In this document: piece by piece, positions 35,109 to 43,282 of the stretch
How the letters are laid out: every line of letters starts with the position of its first letter
Position numbering within the stretch: the stretch's first letter is position 1
Assembly (NCBI RefSeq): GCF_016591715.1
Contig: NZ_AP024109.1
Location: forward strand, 2,356,001-2,420,000
Direction of reading: 5' to 3'
Length of the DNA: 64,000 nt
Source: Mesorhizobium sp. J8
Lineage (GTDB): Bacteria > Pseudomonadota > Alphaproteobacteria > Rhizobiales > Rhizobiaceae
Notes under the pieces: model-generated
What the model saw: only the letters and a program-made list of their open reading frames with translations
Told to the model about the DNA's origin: nothing
The model's database searches: none
Program-made: the position numbers and the translations under genes

Positions 35109-36035
35109 ATGGTCACCGCTACAGCCGATCTCGATCAAGACGCCAAGGGCCGCCGTGGCTTCCTTCTGGCGCTTGGCGCCTATTTCCTCTGGGGGCTCCT
35201 GCCCTTCTACATGAAGGCGGTTGCGCATCTGCCGCTTGCCGAGGTGATCGCCAACCGCGTCGTCTGGTCGGTGCCGATCGCGGCGGCGGTGCTCATCTGG
35301 GCCGGCCGCACCGCCGACTTCAAGGCGGCGATCCGCTCGCCCAAGAGCCTTGCCATGGCCGCGCTGACGGCGATTCTGATCTCGATCAACTGGGGCATCT
35401 ATGTCTGGGCTATCGCGGTCGGCCGCACCGTCGAGACGGCGCTCGGCTATTACATCAATCCGCTGGTGGTCATCGTCGTCGGGGCGGTGCTGCTCGGCGA
35501 GCGGCTCGACCGATTGCAGATCGTCGCGGTGGCGCTGGCGGCGATCGCCGTGACGGTGCTCACCGTCGAGGCCGGCAAGCTGCCCTGGGTGTCGCTGGCG
35601 CTCGCCTTTTCCTTCGCTGCCTACGGCTTCTTCCGCAAGACGCTGCCGATCGGCCCGAGCCAGGGTTTCCTCCTCGAGGTCCTGCTGCTGTCGGTGCCGG
35701 CGCTCTGCTATATCGTCTACCTGGTCGCCACCGGCCAGGACCATTTCATATCCAGCACCGGTTCCGACACCGCGCTGCTGATCGGCTGCGGCCCGATCAC
35801 CGCGGTGCCGCTGCTGCTGTTTGCCTTCGGCGCCAGGCTGCTGCGCCTGTCCACCATCGGCATCATGCAATATATCGCGCCGACCATGGTGTTCCTGATC
35901 GCCGTGCTCGTCTTCGACGAACCGTTCGGCACGACGCAGGCGATCGCCTTCGCGCTGATCTGGACGGCGCTGGCAATGTACAGCTGGTCGATGTTTCGTG
36001 GCCGAGAGGTTCGCCCGGCACCCGCAACAAGATAG
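35109..36035 (+). CDS. rarD: EamA family transporter RarD
   Basis: The 308-residue protein has ten predicted membrane helices in two EamA repeats and the RarD hallmarks GAYFLWGLLPFYMKA near the N-terminus, NWGIYVWAI and GYYINPLV in the middle, and LQYIAP-like IMQYIAPTMVFL near the end. RarD is a drug/metabolite-transporter family member first linked to chloramphenicol resistance; the natural substrate is unknown. ATG 35109 gives the usual length. It lies alone between cimA and a glutathione transferase gene. Confidence 0.92.
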   Translation: MVTATADLDQDAKGRRGFLLALGAYFLWGLLPFYMKAVAHLPLAEVIANRVVWSVPIAAAVLIWAGRTADFKAAIRSPKSLAMAALTAILISINWGIYVWAIAVGRTVETALGYYINPLVVIVVGAVLLGERLDRLQIVAVALAAIAVTVLTVEAGKLPWVSLALAFSFAAYGFFRKTLPIGPSQGFLLEVLLLSVPALCYIVYLVATGQDHFISSTGSDTALLIGCGPITAVPLLLFAFGARLLRLSTIGIMQYIAPTMVFLIAVLVFDEPFGTTQAIAFALIWTALAMYSWSMFRGREVRPAPATR

Positions 36036-36091
36036 GCGGGTGGGCAGCGGGTTTCCGTCTGAGCTTGCATTGAGCAGGGAAGGGGCGTCTG

Positions 36092-36778
36092 ATGTACGTT
36101 CTGCATATCGGCAACAAGAACTATTCGTCCTGGTCGCTGCGGCCATGGCTGCTGATGCGCGCCCTCGACATTCCCTTCGAGGAGCGGCTGACACCATTCC
36201 CGAGCGGACCGAGTTTCGACCTCTACCGGCAATTCTCGCCAAATGGACGCGTGCCCTGCCTGGTCGATGACGGCTGGGCGGTCTGGGATTCGCTATCGAT
36301 CGTCGAATACCTTGCCGAACGCCACAAGGGCGTCTGGCCGGCTGACGCCAGGGCGCGCGCCTGGGCGCGTTCTGCCGTTGCCGAGATGCATTCGAGCTTC
36401 ACCGCGATGCGTAACGACTGCCCGATGAACTGCGGCGTCCGCGTCGCACCATTACCGATGTCCGACGCGCTGAAGCACGACATCTTCCGCATGGGAGATC
36501 TATGGAACGATGGCCTTGCGCGTTTCGGCGGACCTTTCCTGGCCGGCGACCGCTTCGGCGCGGTCGATGCCTTCTTCGCTCCCATCGCATTCAGAGCGCA
36601 GTCCTATGGTTTGACTTTCGAAGGTGAAGCGGGCGCCTATCCGCGGCGTCTGCTCGACTTGCCGGCAATGCGCGAATGGTACGCGGCCGGACTTGCCGAG
36701 ACCTGGCGCGAACCCGGCCACGAAGCCGAAGTCCGGGCAGCGGGCACGATCGTCGAGGATCTGCGGGCAAACGCGTAG
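36092..36778 (+). CDS. glutathione S-transferase family protein
   Basis: The 228-residue protein has an N-terminal thioredoxin fold with IGNKNYSSWSLRPWLLMRA, where the Ser/Tyr cluster holds the likely thiol-activating residue, the cis-proline GRVPCLVDD and the DSLSIVEYLAE glutathione-contact turn. The C-terminal helical domain includes FLAGDRFGAVDAFFAP. The SSWSLRPW start resembles a group sometimes related to maleylacetoacetate isomerase-like or YfcF-type enzymes. The reaction is probably glutathione conjugation or reduction; substrate unknown. Converges with the CorA gene. Confidence 0.88.
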   Translation: MYVLHIGNKNYSSWSLRPWLLMRALDIPFEERLTPFPSGPSFDLYRQFSPNGRVPCLVDDGWAVWDSLSIVEYLAERHKGVWPADARARAWARSAVAEMHSSFTAMRNDCPMNCGVRVAPLPMSDALKHDIFRMGDLWNDGLARFGGPFLAGDRFGAVDAFFAPIAFRAQSYGLTFEGEAGAYPRRLLDLPAMREWYAAGLAETWREPGHEAEVRAAGTIVEDLRANA

Positions 36779-36789
36779 GCCCGATTGCC

Positions 36790-37785
36790 TCAGACGCGCC
36801 CCAGCCGCCGCACGACCATATAAACGATCGCCGCGATGACGACCGAGATCATCGTCACCACCCAAAAGCCGTGCGGCGTGTCGACCAGCGGCAATCCGCC
36901 GACATTCATGCCGAACAGGCCGGAGATGATGGTCATCGGCAACAGCACCGCCGTCATGACGGAAAGGATATAGAGCAGCTGATTCGATTGTTCGGTGAGC
37001 TTCGCCATCAGCTCGTCCTGCAATAGGCGCGTGCGCGCCTGCAACTGCTCGCCGTCGTGATGCAGCGTGTGTGCCCGGTGCGAGAGACGTGTCGCCATGT
37101 CGTTGATCGGGTCGGGAAGCTCATTGCGATGCGAATGGTCCAGGTGGCGGAAGAGGTTGGTGAGCGTCGCCATCTGCCGGTGGATGAGCACCAGCTGCCG
37201 TCGCGCGTCGACCAGCGCCTGGCGCTCATTGTGCCATGCATCGCAAACGATGCGGTCCTCGATGCCGTCGAGCGTGTCGCCCATCTTGTCGAGCTCGGCC
37301 GCCATGCCGTCGAGCGACTGGCCCATCACCGCCTCGATCAGCTCGGCCGGCGTGCGGAATTTGCGCGTGCCGCTCTCCACCAGCTTGCGGATCTTGTCGA
37401 CCGATTCCAGCGGCTGCTTGCGGGCGCCGACCAGCATCCGGTCGTTGAAGGCGAACCGGAAATGGGTAAGCCCGCGCGCCTCGGCGAAATCGTGCCTGAG
37501 GTCGGGCAGGTCGCCATAGAGGAAGTCGTCCTCGAAATCGATCTGGCAGCCATGGCTGGGCGACAGGAAGGCGTCGCGCACCGGCGCCGGCAGGGCCTGG
37601 TCGGCGCCGATCTCCTGGCGGGCGCGCATGTCGGTGATCTGGTAGCTGCGCCAGCTCCAATGCGCCTCGGCGGGATCCTTGGTGCGGGAACCGTCGGCCT
37701 TGAAATGATAGATGAAGAACAGCCCATGCTCGTCCGGCAGATAGGGCGAGAGATCGGTGCCTTCGGCGGGGAGGGCGATGTTCAT
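36790..37785 (-). CDS. CorA family metal ion transporter (ZntB-like)
   Basis: The 331-residue protein has a long cytoplasmic domain, a helical region with DGIEDRIVCDAW and DARRQLVLIHRQMATLTNLF, and two C-terminal membrane helices with the signature GMN at 292-294 (SGLFGMNVGGLP). It forms a pentameric channel-like transporter in this family. Start MNIALPAEG at 37785 is preferred over an upstream ATG 48 bases away. Whether it carries Mg, Zn or Co cannot be told; the N-terminal layout is closer to ZntB than to classical CorA. Confidence 0.88.
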   Translation of the reverse strand: MNIALPAEGTDLSPYLPDEHGLFFIYHFKADGSRTKDPAEAHWSWRSYQITDMRARQEIGADQALPAPVRDAFLSPSHGCQIDFEDDFLYGDLPDLRHDFAEARGLTHFRFAFNDRMLVGARKQPLESVDKIRKLVESGTRKFRTPAELIEAVMGQSLDGMAAELDKMGDTLDGIEDRIVCDAWHNERQALVDARRQLVLIHRQMATLTNLFRHLDHSHRNELPDPINDMATRLSHRAHTLHHDGEQLQARTRLLQDELMAKLTEQSNQLLYILSVMTAVLLPMTIISGLFGMNVGGLPLVDTPHGFWVVTMISVVIAAIVYMVVRRLGRV

Positions 37786-37944
37786 GGCGGCTTCGCCGGG
37801 TCTTGATGCGGTCGGGGTCGCGGGGGCGGCCAAGCCCTGTTTCTAGCATGCGCCAGCCGTGTGGGTGTGACAGTTCGATGACGGCTGGCGCCCGCGGTCT
37901 CAGGTTCCTGATTTCATGCGTCTCAAAAAATTCTTCCGCGGCCC

Positions 37945-37971
37945 GGGAATAAACCCCGGGCCTTCCGGGTC
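37945..37971 (+). promoter_or_regulatory. candidate ECF-type promoter of the exported-protein group
   Basis: GGGAATAAACC at 37945-37955 is identical to the string upstream of the ECF sigma operon at 10493. At the same offset a GGTC (37968-37971) stands where the sigma operon has CGTT. The string is also inside a CCCGGG...CCCGGG hairpin, so an unrelated repeat is possible. Confidence 0.4.
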
Positions 37972-38032
37972 TTGGCTGTAGCGAGGCCATCCTCCCACGG
38001 CACGCGTCAACCAACCCGGAAGGGCTACGCAT

Positions 38033-38254
38033 ATGTACAGAACCGTCTTTACCGCTCTCACCATCCTTCTTGTCACCGGCAGCGCCTTCGCCGGCAGCGA
38101 GCGCTTCCCGTGGGCGAATGGCGGCCAGCAGGCCGTCGCCATCGACGCCACCACCACCGCTTCCATCATGAAGCTGGACATGGACCGCCATGACATGAAG
38201 CCGGTGGCCAAGATCGCTGCGGAAGAGCCCGGCCAGGGCATCTGGGGTCGCTGA
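38033..38254 (+). CDS. small secreted protein (DUF680-like)
   Basis: The 73-residue protein has a clear signal peptide (MYRTVFTALTILLVTGSAFA with cleavage after AFA) and a mature part of about 53 residues without cysteines. The GSAFAGS start of the mature part and a later TTASIMK segment resemble DUF680, a family of short exported proteins found mainly in Mesorhizobium. The function is unknown. AAGGG precedes ATG 38033 at usable distance. A terminator at 38413-38446 and an ECF-like promoter upstream suggest its own transcript. Confidence 0.75.
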   Translation: MYRTVFTALTILLVTGSAFAGSERFPWANGGQQAVAIDATTTASIMKLDMDRHDMKPVAKIAAEEPGQGIWGR

Positions 38255-38412
38255 GCAGGCGGAACCGAAAGGTTCTCGTCCAGGAGGTCAGCAGTTGAAG
38301 GCTTCGGTTCCGGCAGGGATGGCACGCCCTCGCCGTAACCAGGCCAGAGACGCTGATCTCCTCGGCGCCAGCCGGCCTTCAGTCGGATCGGCCGGCTCCG
38401 GCTTCCGCAGCC

Positions 38413-38446
38413 GGCGGAGGGCAGCACCGGGCCCTCCGCCATTTTC
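38413..38446 (+). terminator. intrinsic terminator after the small secreted protein gene
   Basis: GGCGGAGGGC (38413-38422) and GCCCTCCGCC (38431-38440) form a perfect 10-bp stem with an 8-base loop, followed by ATTTTCT. This is the best terminator-like structure in the region and would separate the small protein gene from the metallo-hydrolase gene, or partly attenuate read-through. Confidence 0.7.
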
Positions 38447-38498
38447 TGTCGCATCGCCTGAACTGCAGCCACTCACAGCCATGAAGAGGAGATTTCTG

Positions 38499-39470
38499 AT
38501 GTTCAACATGACACGCCGCATGGTGCTCGGATCCGCCGCCGCCGCTGCCGCCTTCGGCATCGCCGGCAAGCTGGAATTCGCGCCCGCGGCTTACGCCGAA
38601 ACCCCGGTCGAGCCGCTGGTCGGTTTCTATAAATACAAGGTCGGCTCGCTCGAGGTCACCGCCGTCTATGACGGCATCTGGCGCAAGCCCCATGACCCGG
38701 CCTTCATCAAGGACGTGTCGGTCGAGGAGACCAAGGCGGCACTCGCCAAGGCGGGGCTGACCACCGAGTTCATGCCGATCCCGCTCACCGTCGTGGTACT
38801 CAAGATGAACGGTCGCACCATCATGATGGACGCCGGTTCTGGCGTCGGCCAGTGGCAGGCCAATGCCACGCACCTGCCGGCCAACATGAAGGCCGCCGGC
38901 ATCGACTACAAGGCGATCGACACCATCATGATCTCGCATTTCCATCCGGACCATGTCTGGGGCCTGATGGAGAAGGGCACCAACGCGCCGGTGTTCCCGA
39001 ATGCCGAGCTCATCGTCAACGCCACCGAGTACAATTGGTGGACGGACCCGAGCCGCCTCGCCAAGCTGCCCGAGGGCCGCAAGCCGGCGGGCAAGCGCAT
39101 CGCCGAGAACTTCCCGAAATGGAAGAACTGGAGGCTGGTCGACGACGGTGCGGAAGTGGTGCCCGGCATCCGCCTCATGGCGGCGCCCGGCCACACGCCT
39201 GGACATTCCGTCTACCATGTCGATGCCGGCTCGGAGCAGTTCCTCGTCTCAGCCGACACCATGTACGTCCCGGCGCTGCTCGCCCCGCATCCCGAATGGC
39301 AGGGCAGCTACGACCAGGACGGTCCGATGGCGATCGCCACGCGCCACCGGATCATCGACCAGGTGATCGCCGACAATGTCCGCATCTGCGGTTCGCACTT
39401 CCCGTTTCCCGGCACAGGCAGCTTCGTCAAGGACGGCAACGCCTACGCCTTCACCCCAACCCAGATCTGA
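38499..39470 (+). CDS. exported MBL-fold metallo-hydrolase
   Basis: The 323-residue protein has a twin-arginine signal (TRRMVLGSAAAAAAFG, cleavage near AYA) and a metallo-beta-lactamase fold with the zinc motif HFHPDH (147-152), AAPGHTPGHS with the next His, the Asp in VSADTMY and a late GSHFPFPG. Export by the Tat route suggests folding with metal in the cytoplasm. The reaction is unknown; the family includes lactonases and thiolester hydrolases. I chose ATG 38499, which has AGAGGAG 7 bases upstream. It is followed after 37 bases by an exported TPR gene. Confidence 0.88.
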   Translation: MFNMTRRMVLGSAAAAAAFGIAGKLEFAPAAYAETPVEPLVGFYKYKVGSLEVTAVYDGIWRKPHDPAFIKDVSVEETKAALAKAGLTTEFMPIPLTVVVLKMNGRTIMMDAGSGVGQWQANATHLPANMKAAGIDYKAIDTIMISHFHPDHVWGLMEKGTNAPVFPNAELIVNATEYNWWTDPSRLAKLPEGRKPAGKRIAENFPKWKNWRLVDDGAEVVPGIRLMAAPGHTPGHSVYHVDAGSEQFLVSADTMYVPALLAPHPEWQGSYDQDGPMAIATRHRIIDQVIADNVRICGSHFPFPGTGSFVKDGNAYAFTPTQI

Positions 39471-39507
39471 TCTCGAATCGGATCTTAAACAGAAAGCGAC
39501 AACTCAA

Positions 39508-39969
39508 ATGAAACACGCACTTTTCGCGGTGCTCGGCGCCATTGCGGTCTTGACCGCGGCCCCGATCGCCATCGCCGTTCCGGCCTATGCCGTGGACGAC
39601 ATCGAAGGCGCCGACGCGCCGGACCTGACGGCCGTCAAGGCCAAGATCGAGGCCAAGGACTACAAGGGCGCGCTGGCCGACCTGCGCGACCTCGCGCAGG
39701 ACACCCAGCAGGCCGACGTCTACAATCTGCTCGGCTTCACGCTGCGCAAGACCGGCGACTACCAGACTTCGCTCACATACTACACCAAGGCGCTGGAACT
39801 GCAGCCCGACCACAAGGCCGCGCATGAATATCTGGGCGAGCTCTATGTCGAGACCGGCGACATGGCCAAGGCCAACGAGCAGTTGGCCTCGCTGCAAAAA
39901 CTCTGCCCGTCGGGCTGCGAGCAGCTTTCCGACCTCAAGCAAGCCATCGACACCAAGGTGACGAAGTAG
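39508..39969 (+). CDS. exported TPR-repeat protein
   Basis: The 153-residue protein has a signal peptide (residues 1-28, ending AVPAYA) and a mature domain with two to three tetratricopeptide repeats, seen in ADVYNLLGFTLRKTGDYQTS and AHEYLGELYVETGDMAKANE. Two cysteines near the end (LCPSGCEQL) could form a disulfide. TPR domains mediate protein contacts, so it may partner the metallo-hydrolase encoded just upstream in the same transcript. The specific role is unknown. Confidence 0.85.
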   Translation: MKHALFAVLGAIAVLTAAPIAIAVPAYAVDDIEGADAPDLTAVKAKIEAKDYKGALADLRDLAQDTQQADVYNLLGFTLRKTGDYQTSLTYYTKALELQPDHKAAHEYLGELYVETGDMAKANEQLASLQKLCPSGCEQLSDLKQAIDTKVTK

Positions 39970-40071
39970 CACCGCCCGTTTCCTCGCCCCGCAAAGTGGG
40001 GAAAGGGTGGCCGCGAAGCGGCCGGAGAGGGGGCCCGGCGCTGACCTTGCCCCCCACAAGTAACGGCTTTT

Positions 40072-40141
40072 GGGCGCCACGGCGGTAGCGCCCGAAAACC
40101 GGAGCCGGCGTTCCTCTCCCTCGCGCCGGCTCCGACCTTTC
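40072..40141 (+). terminator. two hairpins between the TPR and doxX genes
   Basis: GGGCGC/GCGCCC (40072-40094) is followed by a perfect 11-bp stem CGGAGCCGGCG/CGCCGGCTCCG (40101-40135) and then ACCTTTC. The second is a plausible transcript end for the 38.5-40 kb pair. Upstream, 39979-40035 holds further short GC repeats of REP type. Confidence 0.5.
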
Positions 40142-40227
40142 AACATCGAGCAGCTGCGAGCGCGCGTCCATCGGCGTGGCGCCCCCGCTCATTCCAGGAC
40201 GCGCGTTTCCAAAGATTGGAGCCGACG

Positions 40228-40710
40228 ATGACACCGACCGAACTAGCCGAAAAGCTTCACGCCAGGGACGTGGTCCTGCTTGCGGGCCGCCTGCTTCTGT
40301 CCCTGATCTTCGTACACGAAGGATTGGAATTGGCGACCCATTTCGAAGGCGCTCAGAAGGCGATGGCGGCGCTCGGCGTCGGCACGCCGCTGCTTTTGGC
40401 CACCATCGCGCTGCAGCTTGGCGCCGGTCTTTCGGTCGCGCTCGGCATCCTCGCGCGGCTGGGCGCGATCGGGCTCGGCCTGTTCTGCCTGATGACGGCA
40501 AGCCTCTTCCACACCAATTTCGCCAGCCAGAACGAATTGCTGCATTTCGAGAAAGACCTCGCGATTGCCGGCGGCATGTTCATCCTCGCGCTCGCCGGTT
40601 CCGGCAGGCTGTCGGTGGACAGGGTGCTGGTCGGCCTCGTCAAGGACACCAAGATCGATCCGCCCATCGAGCAGCATCTGTCGGTGGGGGAGACGAGCCT
40701 GCCGGTTTGA
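40228..40710 (+). CDS. DoxX family membrane protein
   Basis: The 160-residue protein has four membrane helices (about 20-36, 58-75, 80-98 and 112-128) with the DoxX start AGRLLLSLIFVHEGLELA and the FHTNFAS-type loop. DoxX proteins are linked to thiosulfate:quinone oxidoreduction in archaea and to redox stress in bacteria; the role here is not established. ATG 40228 has TTGGAG upstream. It is followed by a GntR regulator gene with a dyad between them. Confidence 0.82.
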   Translation: MTPTELAEKLHARDVVLLAGRLLLSLIFVHEGLELATHFEGAQKAMAALGVGTPLLLATIALQLGAGLSVALGILARLGAIGLGLFCLMTASLFHTNFASQNELLHFEKDLAIAGGMFILALAGSGRLSVDRVLVGLVKDTKIDPPIEQHLSVGETSLPV

Positions 40711-40768
40711 GGCGAAGTCCGCCTTCACAACGCGCCCGTGATCCGGCCATCGGAGCGTCATGGACCCA

Positions 40769-40793
40769 ATTATCTGACAAATCGGATGATAAT
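40769..40793. promoter_or_regulatory. candidate operator upstream of the GntR gene
   Basis: ATTATC and GATAAT flank a 13-base centre (40769-40793), an imperfect dyad about 65 bases before the gntR start. FadR-type GntR proteins bind short palindromes near their own promoter, so autoregulation is plausible. Confidence 0.35.
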
Positions 40794-40857
40794 GGACAGG
40801 CTCTGCTTGGTGCGGTAACACCGACCGGTTGTTGGCAAACCAAAATGGGCCGGACAA

Positions 40858-41574
40858 GTGGCAGGCAACCAGACCTCGTCGGTGACGGACGAGATTACCA
40901 ACAGTCTCGGTCGTGAGATTCTCGGCGGGCTGTTTCCGCCCGGCGCGACCTTGCTTGGCGAGGAAGAGATTTGCGCCCGTTTCGGCGCCAGCCGCAGCGC
41001 CGCCCGCGAAGCGGTGAAGATCCTGTGGGCCAAGGGCCTGCTGCTCACCCGCCCGCGGCGCGGTTCGCGCATCCGGCCGCTGAAGGACTGGAATTTCCTG
41101 GACCCAGCGGTGCTGGGCTGGCTGCGCGCCAGCGCGACACCGCGCCAATTCATCATCGAGCTTCTGGAAGTGCGGTTGGGCTTCGAATGCGAGGCCGCGG
41201 CACTTGCCGCGGGCCGCAACGATCCAGACGAGATCGCCGCCATTCGCGAGGCCTTCGAGGCGATGCGCGCGGCATCCTTGGGCCAAGGCGATCCGGTGTC
41301 GTCGGATGCGGCTTTCCATGAAGCGGTGCTTGCCGCCACCGGCAACCGCTTCTTCCTGCCGCTCTCGGCGCTGATCCACACCGCGCTGCAATACAGCGTG
41401 CCGACCACCAACGCGCTGTTCGGTCACCCGGTCGGCGACCTCGACGCGCATGGCGAGGTGCTCAAGGCCATCGAGGCCGGCGATGCCGACAGGGCGCGCA
41501 AGGCCATGCACGACATGCTGAGCGAGGTGCTCGCCCGGGTGCGCGGCGCCGTCGAGCTGACAGGCGCCGCTTGA
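40858..41574 (+). CDS. GntR-family regulator (FadR/FCD subfamily)
   Basis: The 238-residue protein has an N-terminal winged helix (LGREILGGLFPPGATLLGEEEICARFGASRSAAREAVKILWAKG) and a C-terminal FCD domain with ELLEVRLGFECEAAALAA and the metal-ligand positions DAAFHEAVLAATGN and DAHGEVLKAIEAGD. FCD regulators sense carboxylic acids or sugar acids. The start is GTG 40858; no other in-frame start has better support. The regulated genes are unclear: the convergent oxygenase and the upstream doxX are the nearest. Confidence 0.9.
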   Translation: MAGNQTSSVTDEITNSLGREILGGLFPPGATLLGEEEICARFGASRSAAREAVKILWAKGLLLTRPRRGSRIRPLKDWNFLDPAVLGWLRASATPRQFIIELLEVRLGFECEAAALAAGRNDPDEIAAIREAFEAMRAASLGQGDPVSSDAAFHEAVLAATGNRFFLPLSALIHTALQYSVPTTNALFGHPVGDLDAHGEVLKAIEAGDADRARKAMHDMLSEVLARVRGAVELTGAA

Positions 41575-41625
41575 GCCAGTCAGGCAGGCGCGCCGTCACC
41601 AACCGGTGCCCGGCAGCATTGGCGC

Positions 41626-42654
41626 TCAGGCCGCCGCTGGCCGTCTCGGCTTTCGCAGGTTCTTGACGCCGGCCATCTCGACGAAATTGGTCGCCGACTC
41701 CCAGAGATAGTCGCCATAGAGGAAGGGCGCGAAGTCGCTGGCGCCCTTGATCGGCAGCGGCGCGATCTCGGCGTCGACGCGCGGCTCGTAGAAGAAGGGG
41801 ATGGAGTAGCGCGCCGTCTTCGGCGCGATCACGCGGTGGCGTGTCGCCTGCACCACGCCGCCTGTCCAGCGCTCCAGCAACTGCCCGAAATTCACCGCCA
41901 GCGTGCCGTCGGCGGGCGGCACGTCGATCCATTCGCCGGCATGGTTCCTGGCCTGCAGGCCTTCGACGCCGTCCTGCGCCAACAGTGTCACGAAGCCTGA
42001 ATCGGCATGCTCGCGGCCGATCACCAGCCGTCGCTCGCCCTTGTGCATGACCGAATATTCGGGCTTCGACAGGTCGACCGCGCCGTCCTCGGTGCGCAGC
42101 GGATAGCGGATCAGCCTGAGCGTCGAGATGCCGCCCTGGAAATGGCCGTCGAAAATGTCGTCCTCGAGCCCGAGGCTGCGCGCGATCGAGGCCATCAGCG
42201 CCGCGCCGACCTTTTCCATCGAGCGATAGTAATGCGCTGCCGCCGCCTTCCATCCCGGAACATCGCTTTCGGCCGGCAGCGGCGTGCGCTCCAGCAGCGG
42301 ATCGTCGGCTGCGAATTCGGCGTCGGCATGGGCGATGTCCGGCCCCATGTCGATGCCTTCCTTGTAAGATATGGCGGTCGGCTGCAGCGGGAACCAGCCG
42401 CGATAATAGTTCGATTTCGACGGGTCGAAATTCCAGCGCAGCAGCTTCTCTTTCTCCGCGTCCGGCAGCTCGAAGATCTTCAGGAGCTCGCCGCGCCGCT
42501 GGCGCGTCAGAAGCTCCGCGCCCGGAAAACCGCGCACGGTCATGAAACCGATGCCGGAGGCAGCAGCGAAGATCTGGCGGTCGGCTTCGTCGCGGGCAGG
42601 CGAGGGCGGGCCGAACAGCGGCGCGATGTCGATGGCGGGAATGGTCTCGCTCAT
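41626..42654 (-). CDS. isopenicillin N synthase-like Fe(II) dioxygenase
   Basis: The 342-residue protein belongs to the 2-oxoglutarate/Fe(II) oxygenase family with the DIOX_N start IPAIDIAPLF and GFMTVRGFP. Iron ligands are His216-x-Asp218 (REHADSG) and His273 (TRHRV), and R282-x-S284 fits the co-substrate motif. SGFVTLLAQDGVEGLQ is typical of the group. Plant and bacterial members hydroxylate small molecules; the bacterial substrate is unknown. I chose ATG 42654; the frame extends upstream without support. Confidence 0.88.
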   Translation of the reverse strand: MSETIPAIDIAPLFGPPSPARDEADRQIFAAASGIGFMTVRGFPGAELLTRQRRGELLKIFELPDAEKEKLLRWNFDPSKSNYYRGWFPLQPTAISYKEGIDMGPDIAHADAEFAADDPLLERTPLPAESDVPGWKAAAAHYYRSMEKVGAALMASIARSLGLEDDIFDGHFQGGISTLRLIRYPLRTEDGAVDLSKPEYSVMHKGERRLVIGREHADSGFVTLLAQDGVEGLQARNHAGEWIDVPPADGTLAVNFGQLLERWTGGVVQATRHRVIAPKTARYSIPFFYEPRVDAEIAPLPIKGASDFAPFLYGDYLWESATNFVEMAGVKNLRKPRRPAAA

Positions 42655-43282
42655 CTCATGAGTCCTTGCAAGGGGTGCGAACCGGCATACCGCACTCAAA
42701 GCCATCGACAAGGGCGAGGCAAGACGCAAAGCCATGCGGACCTGCGCCTGGCCTATGATCGTGGGGGACGTGTCCTACACTGCCGTGGAGATTGCTTGCA
42801 CCAGAGCAGAAAGGCGTCCCTGCGCCGTTGTTCGGGGCGATACTCTTGCGGAGGCTCAGCTCGCATGTTGAAACCTGCTGGCGCTAGTTCCAGCCCGGCC
42901 TCGGCACGTCGCCGCGTTCACATCTTTGCGAGCGGAAATTATGCCGGCCCCCGTCTATTGCGGCACTCAATCGGTGTTGCGCAGCCGCACCCGGCAAACC
43001 GTTGCATGCTGTCGACATGTCCTCGTAAGGCCTTGTCGCCACTTGTATAAAGCCGGCGATCTCCTCCAATTCACCGCACGAATTGGCAGCGGAATCGTGC
43101 CGGGCGTTTCTCGTTATTTGAAACAGTAACAAGACCTAACCCATTAAATTCATTACAGGAATTTAATGTATACCGGAATTGCGCGCAAAAATTTGCCTGC
43201 CTATGCTGCGGCCAAATCCCGCCCGGGCGACGGCTTTGGCACGCCGGTGCGGTGAGCTGGCAAAGCTGCAGGCGCCTCCCTG
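42655..43282. other. 628-base gap upstream of the RND operon
   Basis: Short frames exist on both strands but none has a ribosome site, motif or codon pattern that convinces me. The last 180 bases are AT-rich compared with the rest and carry a perfect inverted repeat at 43142-43168, so the segment probably holds the regulatory region of the efflux operon. Confidence 0.55.
43142..43168. promoter_or_regulatory. candidate operator of the efflux operon
   Basis: CATTAAATTC and GAATTTAATG form a perfect 10-bp inverted repeat with a 7-base spacer. It lies about 115 bases before the first gene of the RND operon in an AT-rich stretch, a typical place for a repressor site. No regulator gene is adjacent. 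Confidence 0.5.

Noticed and set aside
42884..43132. An 82-codon minus-strand frame in the gap before the RND operon
   Set aside because: There is no ribosome site or recognisable domain, and part of it crosses the AT-rich regulatory stretch.
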